Assembly (NCBI GenBank): GCA_001803045.1
Contig: MHAR01000018.1
Location: forward strand, 1 to 64,000
Reading direction: 5' to 3'
DNA: 64,000 nucleotides
DNA from: Ignavibacteria bacterium RIFOXYB12_FULL_35_14
GTDB taxonomy: Bacteria; Bacteroidota; Ignavibacteria; Ignavibacteriales; Ignavibacteriaceae
In this document: positions 52,357-61,965 of the stretch, piece by piece
Layout: each line of letters starts with the position of its first letter
Position numbering within the stretch: position 1 is the first letter of the stretch
The notes under the pieces: generated by a model
What the model saw: only the letters and a program-made list of their open reading frames with translations
What the model was told of the DNA's origin: nothing
Database searches by the model: none
Program-made: the position numbers and the translations under genes

Positions 52357-54693
52357 ATGATTCTTTATTTCAGAATATTTTTCCTATTTATTCTATTTGC
52401 AGCCAATCTGTTTGCGCAGAGCATTACAATAAATAAAAAAGATGCTGAAGTTTGGTCAACTTCTCAGGTTATAAAAGGAAGATTAAAGGATTTCTATTCA
52501 GCAACTGGAACGCTTTATCGGAATAACACACCTATTGACTTCAACATTTCGTCACAAGATAATTCATTTGCAGTTCCGATTATTGTAGATGAAGGAGCGA
52601 ACAGCATTCTTGTTGAAGTTGAATCTGTCCTTTCCGATACTTTGCATCTTCATCTTGCATATGACATTCATCCTGAAATTTATGCTTTTGCAGAAGTCAG
52701 TAGTTTTATTATAACCTTGAAAGCACAAACTATTGAAAATCCAAAATCCGAAAAGCTGAATTATTCATGGATTGCCGATGAAAATAATCCAGCGGTTGTA
52801 AGCATTGTGAACGGTAGCGATTCAATAGCTTCTGCATTGTTCAGTGTAGGTATACCGGAGGGTGAGTATTATTTTGATGTGCTTGTAACAACATCATCAA
52901 ACGATACAACTAAAGCAAGAACGTTTGTTACTTTAAAAAATGATGTTATCACTCCTTTTAAAATAACAACCGATTATGCAACATGGATTGATTCTGCAAT
53001 AATTTATGAGATCACTCCATACATATTTGTGAACAATGGAAAGTTTAATAACATCACAACAAAAATTCCTGACCTTGTAAGACTTGGTGTTAATTCTATC
53101 TGGATACAACCAATATACTCCACATATTATGGCGGGCAGGGATATGATATTGTTGATTACTTTAATGTTCGATCAGATTTAGGAACGGAGCAGGATCTTA
53201 GAAACCTGATTCAAACAGCAAAAGCTAATGGATTAAAAGTATTGTTTAACTTTGTTCCTAATCACTCATCAATTCAACATCCTTATGCTAAAAATTCTAC
53301 TCTGTATGGAACTAACTCTCACTACTGGGATTTCTATCAACGTGAAACTGATTCTGCTCCTTATTCCCAACATTATCATTTCTATCAAGGATTTATTAAC
53401 TATTTCTGGAATGATCTGCCAAATTTAAATTTCAATAATCCTGAAGTTCATAAATGGATAACTGAAGCAGCAAAATACTGGATTGAAAAATTTGATATTG
53501 ATGGGTATCGGTTTGATGCTGTATGGGGAGTAACAGCACGCAATTCTCAATTCACAAAAGATCTTCGACTTGCATTAAAGAGAATCAAACCGGAAATATT
53601 AATGCTTGCAGAAGATAAAGCTTCTCAAGAACAGGTGTTTGATGAGAGATTTGATGTGGCCTTTGACTGGGCTCCAAATGAAGTTTGGGTTTCGCAATGG
53701 ATGTGGCAGACAATTTATAATCCAAGCACCAATCCTACTATCTTTAATTTTAGTAACCAGAATCAAAGATCATCTCGGTTAAGAAATGCTTTAACCAATT
53801 ATGGGAATGGTTTTGCAGAGAATTCCAAAATCCTCCACTTTATGACCAACAACGACGTGTTTTATTTTGTAACTCACCACGGAGTTGAAAGAACTAAGAT
53901 GGTTAGTGCACTCATGTTCGCACTTAATGGAATTCCATTAATATATAATGGTCTTGAAATCGGGAAAAGCGGGCATCCCTATTCAACTGAATTTATTTTC
54001 TTTCCTGGCTTACCAATTGATTACGACGACCCGGACAAATTTTTTCCTTATTTCCAGTACCTGATCCACTTAAGAAAATCATATCCTGCACTCAGAAGTG
54101 ATAACTTTGCTGAAATCACAGTTAGTCCGTCTTCTTATGTATTTGGATTCAGAAGGTGGCTTGGGGAGCAGAACCTGTTTACTGTGCTAAATATGGGTGC
54201 CTCGGCAACAAACGTTACAATCAATCTTCCAATCAAAGATTTAAATTTTGATACCACAATTACTTATTATTTAACCGATTTGATCAGTGGTGAAGTTATC
54301 CCAGGAACTCTAAGCGAGCTGGAACAATTTTCAACCGTGATGAATCAACACAGCGCTAAAATTTATTCACTTGCGGATACGATTGTAGTAGTCGGGTTTC
54401 AGGATGAAATTGCACAAGATTTTCTTCCGGATGAATTCGAGCTTGAGCAAAACTTCCCCAATCCGTTTAACCCAATTACGAATATTTCCTATTCCATTTC
54501 TTCTCAAGGAAAAGTTGATCTGATAGTTTATGATATACTTGGAAGGGGAATTCAATCAATTGTTAGCGAAGTTCAAGCGCCTGGCAAACATCGGGTAACT
54601 TTTGATGGCAGTAAATTATCCAGCGGAATCTATTTCTATCGTTTAATTTTTAATGGAGGTTCAATAATTAAAAAAATGACGTTGATCAAATAA
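52357..54693 (+). CDS. Secreted GH13 alpha-amylase-family enzyme with type IX sorting domain
   Basis: This 778-residue exported enzyme has a signal peptide ending LFAQ (21), an N-terminal beta-sandwich (about 25-200) and the GH13 barrel. Catalytic residues are nucleophile Asp387 (DGYRFDAVW), acid/base Glu419 (MLAED) and Asp500 (TNND, where most members have NHD). The C-terminus (about 690-778) is a type IX sorting domain: LEQNFPNPFNPITNI, then GIYFYRL. It should act on alpha-glucans outside the cell. It is the only alpha-glucan enzyme in a locus otherwise aimed at beta-linked glycans. Confidence 0.9.
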   Translation: MILYFRIFFLFILFAANLFAQSITINKKDAEVWSTSQVIKGRLKDFYSATGTLYRNNTPIDFNISSQDNSFAVPIIVDEGANSILVEVESVLSDTLHLHLAYDIHPEIYAFAEVSSFIITLKAQTIENPKSEKLNYSWIADENNPAVVSIVNGSDSIASALFSVGIPEGEYYFDVLVTTSSNDTTKARTFVTLKNDVITPFKITTDYATWIDSAIIYEITPYIFVNNGKFNNITTKIPDLVRLGVNSIWIQPIYSTYYGGQGYDIVDYFNVRSDLGTEQDLRNLIQTAKANGLKVLFNFVPNHSSIQHPYAKNSTLYGTNSHYWDFYQRETDSAPYSQHYHFYQGFINYFWNDLPNLNFNNPEVHKWITEAAKYWIEKFDIDGYRFDAVWGVTARNSQFTKDLRLALKRIKPEILMLAEDKASQEQVFDERFDVAFDWAPNEVWVSQWMWQTIYNPSTNPTIFNFSNQNQRSSRLRNALTNYGNGFAENSKILHFMTNNDVFYFVTHHGVERTKMVSALMFALNGIPLIYNGLEIGKSGHPYSTEFIFFPGLPIDYDDPDKFFPYFQYLIHLRKSYPALRSDNFAEITVSPSSYVFGFRRWLGEQNLFTVLNMGASATNVTINLPIKDLNFDTTITYYLTDLISGEVIPGTLSELEQFSTVMNQHSAKIYSLADTIVVVGFQDEIAQDFLPDEFELEQNFPNPFNPITNISYSISSQGKVDLIVYDILGRGIQSIVSEVQAPGKHRVTFDGSKLSSGIYFYRLIFNGGSIIKKMTLIK

Positions 54694-54697
54694 GCCG

Positions 54698-55717
54698 ATG
54701 CATATCTTGATAATTGGCGGAACTGGATTTATAAGCAGCAGAATTGCTGAAAAGCTTTTAGCCAAAGGTTACAACCTTACTTTGCTCAATCGAGGTATTA
54801 CTAGAAGTACTTTGTTGCATAATAAAAATTTAAGTTTTGTACATGGTGATAGGAACGATAGAAGAATGTTGTCAGAGTTGGCTTCAAAGAATAAGTTTGA
54901 TGTTGTCTATGATATGATCGCATATAACGAGAATGATTCTCAAATGGCGGTCGATGCATTCAAAAATAAAATAGGGCGATTTATTCATTGCAGCACAATT
55001 TCTGTTTATATGCTGGCGAAAGAAGTAAGACTGCCAGTTACTGAAAATCAAATAAATCTTCCGCTGATGGAGCATTTTCCAAGAAGTCCATTTGGGTGGG
55101 ATTATGGAAGCAGCAAAATAAAATGTGAAAATATTTTATGGAAACATCACGATGATAAAAGTTTCCCGGTTAGTATGCTGAGACCGGCTTATGTTAGCGG
55201 ACCGAAAGATCCGGCATGGAGAGATTGGTTCTGGATTGAGAGAATCCTTGATGGGAATCCTTTGCTTGTTCCAGGCGATGGTAACTTTAAGTTTCAGCAG
55301 GTTTATATCGAAGATGCTGCGGAAGCTTTTTGTAAAGTAATTGAGACAGATAAATCAATGGGTGAAGCTTACAATGTTGCCGGCGAAGAAGTATTCACTC
55401 TTAATGGATATCTTGCCCGATTAATGAAACTGCTGAATAAATCTTCAGAAGTATTTCATATCGACCAGGAATCGTTTGATGGGTTAGAGATAAGCTATTC
55501 GGGAGAAGGCGATGTGTTTACATTCAACACGCAGCGAGATGCAGTGTTTAATCTCGATAAAATAAAATCTCATCTCGGTTTTTCAACTACTCCTTTTGAC
55601 GACTATATGAGAATTACAATCGATTGGTTTTCGAATAATCATAAAAAACATTCAATCGGTTATTCAAGAAGAGATGAGGAAATAAAAATCATTAAATCAC
55701 TAAAGGTTAATGCTTAA
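54698..55717 (+). CDS. NAD-dependent epimerase/dehydratase-family protein
   Basis: This extended short-chain dehydrogenase (339 residues) has the Rossmann motif GGTGFIS (7-13) and a YGSSK active site (about 131-135). Family members epimerise or dehydrate nucleotide sugars. It starts 4 bp after the amylase stop and its end overlaps the GH2 gene, so it is part of the same transcript. The substrate cannot be told. Confidence 0.87.
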   Translation: MHILIIGGTGFISSRIAEKLLAKGYNLTLLNRGITRSTLLHNKNLSFVHGDRNDRRMLSELASKNKFDVVYDMIAYNENDSQMAVDAFKNKIGRFIHCSTISVYMLAKEVRLPVTENQINLPLMEHFPRSPFGWDYGSSKIKCENILWKHHDDKSFPVSMLRPAYVSGPKDPAWRDWFWIERILDGNPLLVPGDGNFKFQQVYIEDAAEAFCKVIETDKSMGEAYNVAGEEVFTLNGYLARLMKLLNKSSEVFHIDQESFDGLEISYSGEGDVFTFNTQRDAVFNLDKIKSHLGFSTTPFDDYMRITIDWFSNNHKKHSIGYSRRDEEIKIIKSLKVNA

Positions 55718-58454
55718 GATGAGCGTAAAAATATTAATTGTATTGAGTTTGTTGATGATTCAAACAACATATTCGCAGACTGTTTCATTAAACGGTGAAT
55801 GGGATTTTATTACAGATCCTAACAGAAAGTTAACTGTTAATTCTTTAGAAAACATTAATTGGCGAATCGCAGTTGTCCCGCTTTCATGGCAAGCACAATT
55901 TACAGACTTAAGAGATTATCAAGGAATAGCGTGGTACAGAAAAATATTTAGTGTGGATGAAATTGATGACTCCAAAGTATTCCTGCTAAAATTTAATGCA
56001 GTCGATTATCTTTCAAAATTATATATCAATAAAAATTTTGTGGGTCAGAACGAAGGAGGTTACACACCATTCGAATTTGATATTACCCAGTTTTTACATT
56101 CCGGTGAAAACGAAATAGTTTTAAGAGTGATGGACCCGATGAAAGAAGAAAACCCGACCGAAGGAATCAGCTTCTGGCATATCCCGCATGGTAAACAAAC
56201 CTGGTACGTTCAGAACAGCGGTATCTGGCAAAACGTTTCACTCTCAATCAAACCGTTTCAGCATGTTAAACAATTGCATATCACTCCCACAAACAATGGC
56301 AATGTTGTTTTTGATGGTAATATAAGTAAAACAATAAACGAGGTTGAAGAAATACGAATACAAATTATTGATCCCAATGGTATTGAAGTTTTAAATGAGC
56401 GTAGGACTATAAGATTAATTGATAACACATTTCATTTTGAAGAGGTAATTAGTAATCCGTTGTTATGGAGTTTTGATTCACCAAATCTTTATACTATAAC
56501 GTTAATGTTAGGTGAAAATTCTATAGATGAAAAATTTGGCTTTAGAAGCATCGAGGCAAAGAATAGTAAATTATACCTTAATGGCAAGCCGCTTTACTTA
56601 ATTGCTGCGCTCGATCAGGACTATTATCCTGAAACAATTTACACAACTCCATCGGAAGAGTATTTGCACAATGAAATGATGAAAGCAAAACAGCTTGGAT
56701 TAAATATGCTGCGCTGCCATATAAAAGTTCCAGATCCTCTTTATTTAAAAGTTGCTGATGAGGTTGGTTTGCTTGTGTGGTATGAAGTTCCGAATTGGGG
56801 TCAGTTTACCAATGAAGCTGCGGCAAGAGGCTCACGATTATTAGATAAAATGCTCGAACGAGACTGGAATCATCCATCACTTGTTATTTTAAGCTTAATC
56901 AATGAAAGCTGGGGAATAGATCTTCAGAAAAAAGAACAGCGAGCTTGGCTGCTGAAGGAATTTGACCGTGTAAAACAAAAAGCAGTCGGCAGATTAGTAG
57001 TTGATAATAGTGTTTGCTGGGGAAATTTTCACCTTAAAACAGATATAAATGATTATCACACTTACTGGGCAATTCCTGAAAACAAAAATCAATTTGATAA
57101 AACGATTAAGGAGGTTGCTGCAAGACCCAAATGGTTATTCAGTGAATTCGGTGATTCACAGGAAAGCGGTGATGAACCATTACTTATTTCTGAATTTGGG
57201 AATTGGGGATTACCAAAACTGCCGGAGAGGCTTCCTTGGTGGTTTGAAAGACAATTCCTTGATATTGAAGTATCAATGCCTAAGGGAACTCATGATCGTT
57301 TTATAGAACATAATTTGGATAGAGTATTTGAAAATTATAATAAGCTTGCCGAAGAAAGCCAGCGTGCCCAGTTTCGGGCATTGAAATACGAAATAGAAAA
57401 ATTACGTATGACTCCAGAAATTCAAGGTTACGTGATCACTGAGTTTACGGATATCAACTGGGAGAGCAACGGATTGCTTGATATGTGGAGGAATTTTAAA
57501 ATCTATGCTGATGAACTTCAATTGATTCAGCAGCAGGATGTTATAATTCCTCGTCCGGTTAAATATAATTACTGGTCGGGTGAAGAGATTCAAATCGATT
57601 TATACATATCGCATTACAGTAATCGGGATTTAGCAGATCAAAAATTAGAGTGGAATCTAGGTGATGAAATTAACGGTTCAATTGATATTGGTGGATTAAT
57701 ATCAGCAGATGTTACAAAGGTTAATTCCCTAAAACTTACTTTGCCGGAGGTACTCAAATCAGAAAAAGTAAAAATTGATTTGAAGTTGATTGATAAAAAC
57801 GGAAATGAGATCGCAAAAAATTTTGTTGAGCTGTTTGTCTTCAAAAAACCGGAGGAACAGAAACGCGAAATCTCTGTTTATGATCCTGCTAATAATCTCA
57901 ATTCATTTTCAAACTCACTAAGTAATGATCATTATCTTTCGGAATCATCAGATATTGTCATCGCCATTATAATTGATTCAAAGGTTTTAGATATGCTGAA
58001 GAAAGGTAAATCAATCATCTGCTTGGTCGATTCAACAACAAAGCTTCCAGAATTCTTTACAGGCAAAATCATCAGCAGAAATGAGGAATGGCTTGATGGC
58101 AACTGGGCAACGAATTTGAATTGGTTGAGAGATGATAATCTTTTGTTTAACGATATCAGTTTCGAGAAAACTTTCGGATTTGAAATTTCTCAAACCATTC
58201 CTAAAATAGTTCTAACAGAAATTCCACCGGAAAATTTTGAAGATGTATTAGCAGGAATGTTTGTGGGTTGGCTTCACAAAAATTCCGCTTATGTTTTTCA
58301 AATAAAAGCTGGAAAGGGCAATCTAATATTTTGCACTTTCCCTCTCGCAGAAAACTATCCAACTGATCCGTTCGCAAAAAGATTCCTTCAAAATTTAATA
58401 AGCTATATTCAAAGTGATCAATTTAAGCCATCAACAATATGGACGTTAAACTAA
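55710..58454 (+). CDS. Exported GH2-family glycoside hydrolase
   Basis: This 914-residue enzyme has a signal peptide ending TTYSQ (23), so it works in the periplasm or outside. It shows the GH2 order: jelly-roll sugar-binding domain (about 25-180), immunoglobulin-like domain (185-285) and TIM barrel (290-600). Acid/base Glu399 (LINESWG) and the nucleophile in ITEFTD (about 574) are present. The remaining 300 residues form added beta domains. The family covers beta-galactosidases, glucuronidases and mannosidases; which one is open. The start overlaps the previous gene by 8 bp; ATG 55719 is an alternative. Confidence 0.87.
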   Translation: MLKMSVKILIVLSLLMIQTTYSQTVSLNGEWDFITDPNRKLTVNSLENINWRIAVVPLSWQAQFTDLRDYQGIAWYRKIFSVDEIDDSKVFLLKFNAVDYLSKLYINKNFVGQNEGGYTPFEFDITQFLHSGENEIVLRVMDPMKEENPTEGISFWHIPHGKQTWYVQNSGIWQNVSLSIKPFQHVKQLHITPTNNGNVVFDGNISKTINEVEEIRIQIIDPNGIEVLNERRTIRLIDNTFHFEEVISNPLLWSFDSPNLYTITLMLGENSIDEKFGFRSIEAKNSKLYLNGKPLYLIAALDQDYYPETIYTTPSEEYLHNEMMKAKQLGLNMLRCHIKVPDPLYLKVADEVGLLVWYEVPNWGQFTNEAAARGSRLLDKMLERDWNHPSLVILSLINESWGIDLQKKEQRAWLLKEFDRVKQKAVGRLVVDNSVCWGNFHLKTDINDYHTYWAIPENKNQFDKTIKEVAARPKWLFSEFGDSQESGDEPLLISEFGNWGLPKLPERLPWWFERQFLDIEVSMPKGTHDRFIEHNLDRVFENYNKLAEESQRAQFRALKYEIEKLRMTPEIQGYVITEFTDINWESNGLLDMWRNFKIYADELQLIQQQDVIIPRPVKYNYWSGEEIQIDLYISHYSNRDLADQKLEWNLGDEINGSIDIGGLISADVTKVNSLKLTLPEVLKSEKVKIDLKLIDKNGNEIAKNFVELFVFKKPEEQKREISVYDPANNLNSFSNSLSNDHYLSESSDIVIAIIIDSKVLDMLKKGKSIICLVDSTTKLPEFFTGKIISRNEEWLDGNWATNLNWLRDDNLLFNDISFEKTFGFEISQTIPKIVLTEIPPENFEDVLAGMFVGWLHKNSAYVFQIKAGKGNLIFCTFPLAENYPTDPFAKRFLQNLISYIQSDQFKPSTIWTLN

Positions 58455-58474
58455 AATTAGAAAAGAGTTAAATC

Positions 58475-59659
58475 GTGGAAAAAATAAAAACATTGCTTGA
58501 AGATGAAATAAAAAATTCGAATGGGATTTTAAAACTTAAGCCGGCGTGGGTTGCAAGAAACTTTATTGCACCTGGCAGAAGACTTGGATTGTCAGAATCA
58601 CAGTACAATCTTGATGATCGCGGAGGAATTTGTGAACGCTGGCTGGCATCAACAACCAAAGCAGACAACAAAGTATCTGTCCCCAATGAGGGGCTAAGCT
58701 CCTTAAAAGTTGAATACGAAAGAGAAATCACACTAAAAGAAACCGTCGATCTTCTGTCCGAAATAATTCTTGGAAGAGAATATTCTAAAACTCACAAAGG
58801 TTTGAGAAGATTAGCGAAGATTTTTGATTACGAAGACCGCATTCCATTCCATATTCATCAAATGCAAAAGCATGCGAAGCTTGTGGGAAGAAATTCCAAA
58901 GATGAAGCTTATTATTTTCCGGAAGGAGTTGACAAAGGAAAACATCCCGAAACTTTTTTTGGAGTTCATCCCTACATCGTGAAAAAAAAGAAATTCGATT
59001 TGCTTCTTCCTCACTTAATTGAATGGAAAGATGATGGAATTCTACAGCATGCATTTGCTTATAACCAAAATGAAGGTGATGGATTCCATGTTCCATCTGG
59101 AGTAACACATGGACCTGGTACAGCACTGACGATTGAGCTACAGGAAGATTCAGACGTTTTTGCAATGATGCAGGCGAAAGTTGGGGAAACATTTATATCA
59201 AAAGAACTCTTGTGGAAAGATGTGAGAGATGAAGACCGCCAAAAGTATGGTGAGAAAATCATTCTTGAAATGATTGACTGGGAAACCTGCGGCGATCCAG
59301 AGTTTTATGAAAAGCGGCACACTCCATCAATATTAATTAAGGATACCATTCAGGGTAGCAGTAAAGAATATTGGATATTCTATAACACAAAAAAATTCAG
59401 CGGAAAGAAAATTTACGTTAAGAAGGGCGAAAAATTTTTCACAAAAGATGACGGAGTTTATAATATACTTGTCTGGCGGGGTTCGGGCTTATTTGGCGGA
59501 ATTGAAATCCAAGGAGGAAATCCGGCGAAGGATGAATTGCTTGTTGTCCACAATCGCGCATTTCAAGGAGTTGAGATAATCAATACAGGAAATGAAGAGC
59601 TTGAGATAATAAAATTCTTCGGACCTGATGTAAACAAATATGTTCCATTTATTTCTTAG
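58475..59659 (+). CDS. Class I mannose-6-phosphate isomerase-like cupin
   Basis: This 394-residue cytoplasmic protein (GTG start) has a cupin core with metal-ligand candidates His, His and Glu in FHIHQMQKH (about 127-135) and His in HVPSGVTHGPG (about 200-210). It resembles phosphomannose-isomerase-like sugar isomerases, though the classical N-terminal signature is altered, so the substrate may be another aldose. A second, shorter cupin gene follows after 5 bp. Confidence 0.75.
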   Translation: MEKIKTLLEDEIKNSNGILKLKPAWVARNFIAPGRRLGLSESQYNLDDRGGICERWLASTTKADNKVSVPNEGLSSLKVEYEREITLKETVDLLSEIILGREYSKTHKGLRRLAKIFDYEDRIPFHIHQMQKHAKLVGRNSKDEAYYFPEGVDKGKHPETFFGVHPYIVKKKKFDLLLPHLIEWKDDGILQHAFAYNQNEGDGFHVPSGVTHGPGTALTIELQEDSDVFAMMQAKVGETFISKELLWKDVRDEDRQKYGEKIILEMIDWETCGDPEFYEKRHTPSILIKDTIQGSSKEYWIFYNTKKFSGKKIYVKKGEKFFTKDDGVYNILVWRGSGLFGGIEIQGGNPAKDELLVVHNRAFQGVEIINTGNEELEIIKFFGPDVNKYVPFIS

Positions 59660-59664
59660 ACAAT

Positions 59665-60300
59665 ATGCCGTTACTAAAAATTTCAGAAAATAAGTTTCCC
59701 GAGTGGAGTGAAGTAAAAAAGATATCTCGGTTTTATATAGAGCCAAACGGTTTTATGGAAATAACAAAATCATTTCCAAAGTATGCGTTGTTTGTGGTCT
59801 GCGGTGAATTCATTCTCAAAGTCAATGGATATGAAAAAACATTTTTGGAGAACGATTCGCTTTTTTCTGATAAGAAAAGTGTTTCAATCAAATCCTCAGA
59901 TAAAAAAACTGAGCTAGTGATGATTGAAGGAAATTGGAGTGATGAGCGTGGGGGTTCTGCAGTATTCAGAATGAGTAGTTGTTCAACTCCACGAAACATC
60001 GGCGATCCGGTTGATTACCCGAGGACAAATGATTTTGATAATCACTACCACGATTTTGATGAGTACTGGATAATACTAAAAGGCAGTGGACTCGCAGTTT
60101 CTGAAGGGATCAAATACACGTTTTCTGCTGGCGATATTATTGCTACAAGAATGGGCGACCACCACGATTTGCCTGATGTATATGAAGATATTCATGGAAT
60201 CTATTTTGAAACTTCGTTAAAAGGTAAAAAGCGTATCGGACATCTCTGGATACACACTCATGATGAACGGGATTTTTCGATAAGAGAGAAGATAATATGA
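59665..60300 (+). CDS. Two-domain cupin protein
   Basis: This 211-residue protein has a second-half cupin motif, NHYHDFDEYWIILKGSG (about 126-142), with a matching GDIIATRMGDHHDLPD (about 155-170). These give likely metal ligands His, His, Glu and His. The N-terminal half is a weaker cupin fold. Such proteins include sugar isomerases and dioxygenases. It overlaps the following aldo/keto reductase by 4 bp (ATGA). Confidence 0.75.
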   Translation: MPLLKISENKFPEWSEVKKISRFYIEPNGFMEITKSFPKYALFVVCGEFILKVNGYEKTFLENDSLFSDKKSVSIKSSDKKTELVMIEGNWSDERGGSAVFRMSSCSTPRNIGDPVDYPRTNDFDNHYHDFDEYWIILKGSGLAVSEGIKYTFSAGDIIATRMGDHHDLPDVYEDIHGIYFETSLKGKKRIGHLWIHTHDERDFSIREKII

Positions 60301-61355
60301 GATATCGTTTTCTTGGAAACTCCGGTTTACAGGTGTCCGAAATTTGTTTTGGCGTTATGACTTTCACGGGTAAAACTGGCTGGACTTATCTTGGAATCCA
60401 GGAACAAAAAGATGCTGACAGGTTAACATCAATTGCTACAGATAATGGAGTAAATTTCTTCGATACAGCAGATGTTTATTCGACTGGAATCTCGGAAACT
60501 ATACTTGGAAAAGCACTCGGTAAAAAAAGAAAAGATGTTGTCATCGCTACAAAGGGCGAAGGAAGAATGGGAACCGGGCTTAATGATGAAGGACATTCAC
60601 GGCAGCATTTAATTAGGGCTTGTAACGACAGCTTAAAACGATTGAATACAGATTACATCGATCTTTACCAGGTTCACGCATTTGATTTTATGACTCCGCT
60701 AGAAGAGATGATGATGACTCTTGATCAGCTTGTTAAAGATGGAAAAGTAAGATACATAGGCATCTCTAATTTTTTTGCCTGGCAGATAATGAAGCTGATG
60801 TCAATTTCAGAAAAACAAAATATTCAGAAGATAATCAGTCTTCAGGCATATTACTCTTTGGTTGGAAGAGATCTTGAATATGAAACAATACCAGTTTGTC
60901 TCGATCAGAGAATAGGGATTATTGTCTGGAGTCCACTGCATGGTGGAATTTTATCCGGGAAATATCGAAAGGGTAAAAAATGGCCAAAGGGAACAAGATT
61001 AAAAGGCGAAGGTCAGCATTTTCCTTATGATGTAGAAAAAGGTGAAAAAATATTATTAGTTGTGGATAAAATTTCAAAACAAAGAAATGTAGCGATGAGC
61101 CAGATCGCATTAAACTATGCTTTACAAAAGCCTGGAATAACTTCAGTGATCATAGGCGCAAGAAATGAAAAACAATTACTTGAAAACATTCGAACGCGCA
61201 GTTGGAAACTAACAGACGTAGAAATGAAAAGACTTGATGAGGTCAGCGAACCGCCAAGAATTTATCCTCACTGGTACTTTGATGTTTTTAAAAAGAAAAG
61301 AATGGAAAGATATTTTTCAATTCTCGCAAAGCAGGAGGTAAAGGATGGAGCCTAG
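60297..61355 (+). CDS. Aldo/keto reductase (second copy)
   Basis: This 352-residue oxidoreductase has NFFDTADVYSTG (catalytic Asp and Tyr near 53-60), IATKGEG (Lys near 84) and DLYQVHAFD (His near 126), with a C-terminal SVIIGARNEKQL cofactor site. It is close to the YghZ/YakC type and not a near copy of the enzyme at 33.8 kb. It is coupled to the cupin gene. Confidence 0.88.
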   Translation: MRYRFLGNSGLQVSEICFGVMTFTGKTGWTYLGIQEQKDADRLTSIATDNGVNFFDTADVYSTGISETILGKALGKKRKDVVIATKGEGRMGTGLNDEGHSRQHLIRACNDSLKRLNTDYIDLYQVHAFDFMTPLEEMMMTLDQLVKDGKVRYIGISNFFAWQIMKLMSISEKQNIQKIISLQAYYSLVGRDLEYETIPVCLDQRIGIIVWSPLHGGILSGKYRKGKKWPKGTRLKGEGQHFPYDVEKGEKILLVVDKISKQRNVAMSQIALNYALQKPGITSVIIGARNEKQLLENIRTRSWKLTDVEMKRLDEVSEPPRIYPHWYFDVFKKKRMERYFSILAKQEVKDGA

Positions 61356-61452
61356 AAATTCGGGAAGAAAATTTTCTTTTAAAAAATGCATGATTTGATA
61401 AATGCGTTAATCCGAATGAGCATAGGCAGTAAATACAAAAACGGAAAAAATT

Positions 61453-61959
61453 ATGGCAAATATTCTTGTACTTTATGATAGCCGCACCGGCAACACTAAG
61501 AAAATGGCTGAATTTGTTTTTGAAGGTGCTAATGCATCAGGTAAAAATGTAGTTAAACTTCTAAATGTTTATGAAACGACGGCAAAAGATATAAAATGGT
61601 GCGACGGAATTGCGGTTGGCTCACCGACGAATATGGGTTTAATGTCCTGGAAAATGAAAAAATTCTGGGATGATTCTGGCAAAGAACTTTGGGGAAAGAT
61701 TGATAGTAAAATTGGATGTGCATTTTCATCTGAAGGCGGATGGGGCGGAGGTGCTGAAGTAACCTGTATGTCAATCTTAACCGTTTTACTGAATTATGGT
61801 TTTCTTGTTTTTGGCGCAACTGATTACGTTGCCGAGAAATTTACTTTGCACTATGGTGCAACTAATCCTGGTGAACCGGATAGTCAAGCTGCAATTGATG
61901 CATGCAAAAGAATTGGAAAAAAGTTAGATGATTGGGTAGACAAGTACTTTAACAAATAA
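61453..61959 (+). CDS. Flavodoxin/NAD(P)H-quinone reductase-like protein
   Basis: This 168-residue flavodoxin-fold protein binds FMN through YDSRTGNTKKMA (8-19). It has the WrbA-like GSPTNMGLMSWKMKKFWD (about 55-72) and SSEGGWGGGAE (about 92-102). It probably carries out two-electron redox chemistry, perhaps for the dehydrogenases of the locus. It follows a 97-bp spacer in which I see nothing notable. Confidence 0.85.
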   Translation: MANILVLYDSRTGNTKKMAEFVFEGANASGKNVVKLLNVYETTAKDIKWCDGIAVGSPTNMGLMSWKMKKFWDDSGKELWGKIDSKIGCAFSSEGGWGGGAEVTCMSILTVLLNYGFLVFGATDYVAEKFTLHYGATNPGEPDSQAAIDACKRIGKKLDDWVDKYFNK

Positions 61960-61965
61960 ATTGTT

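Noticed and set aside
52917-52930. AGAACGTTTGTT as a further LacI operator
   Set aside because: Only one half site fits and it lies deep in the amylase coding sequence, far from any gene start; treated as chance.
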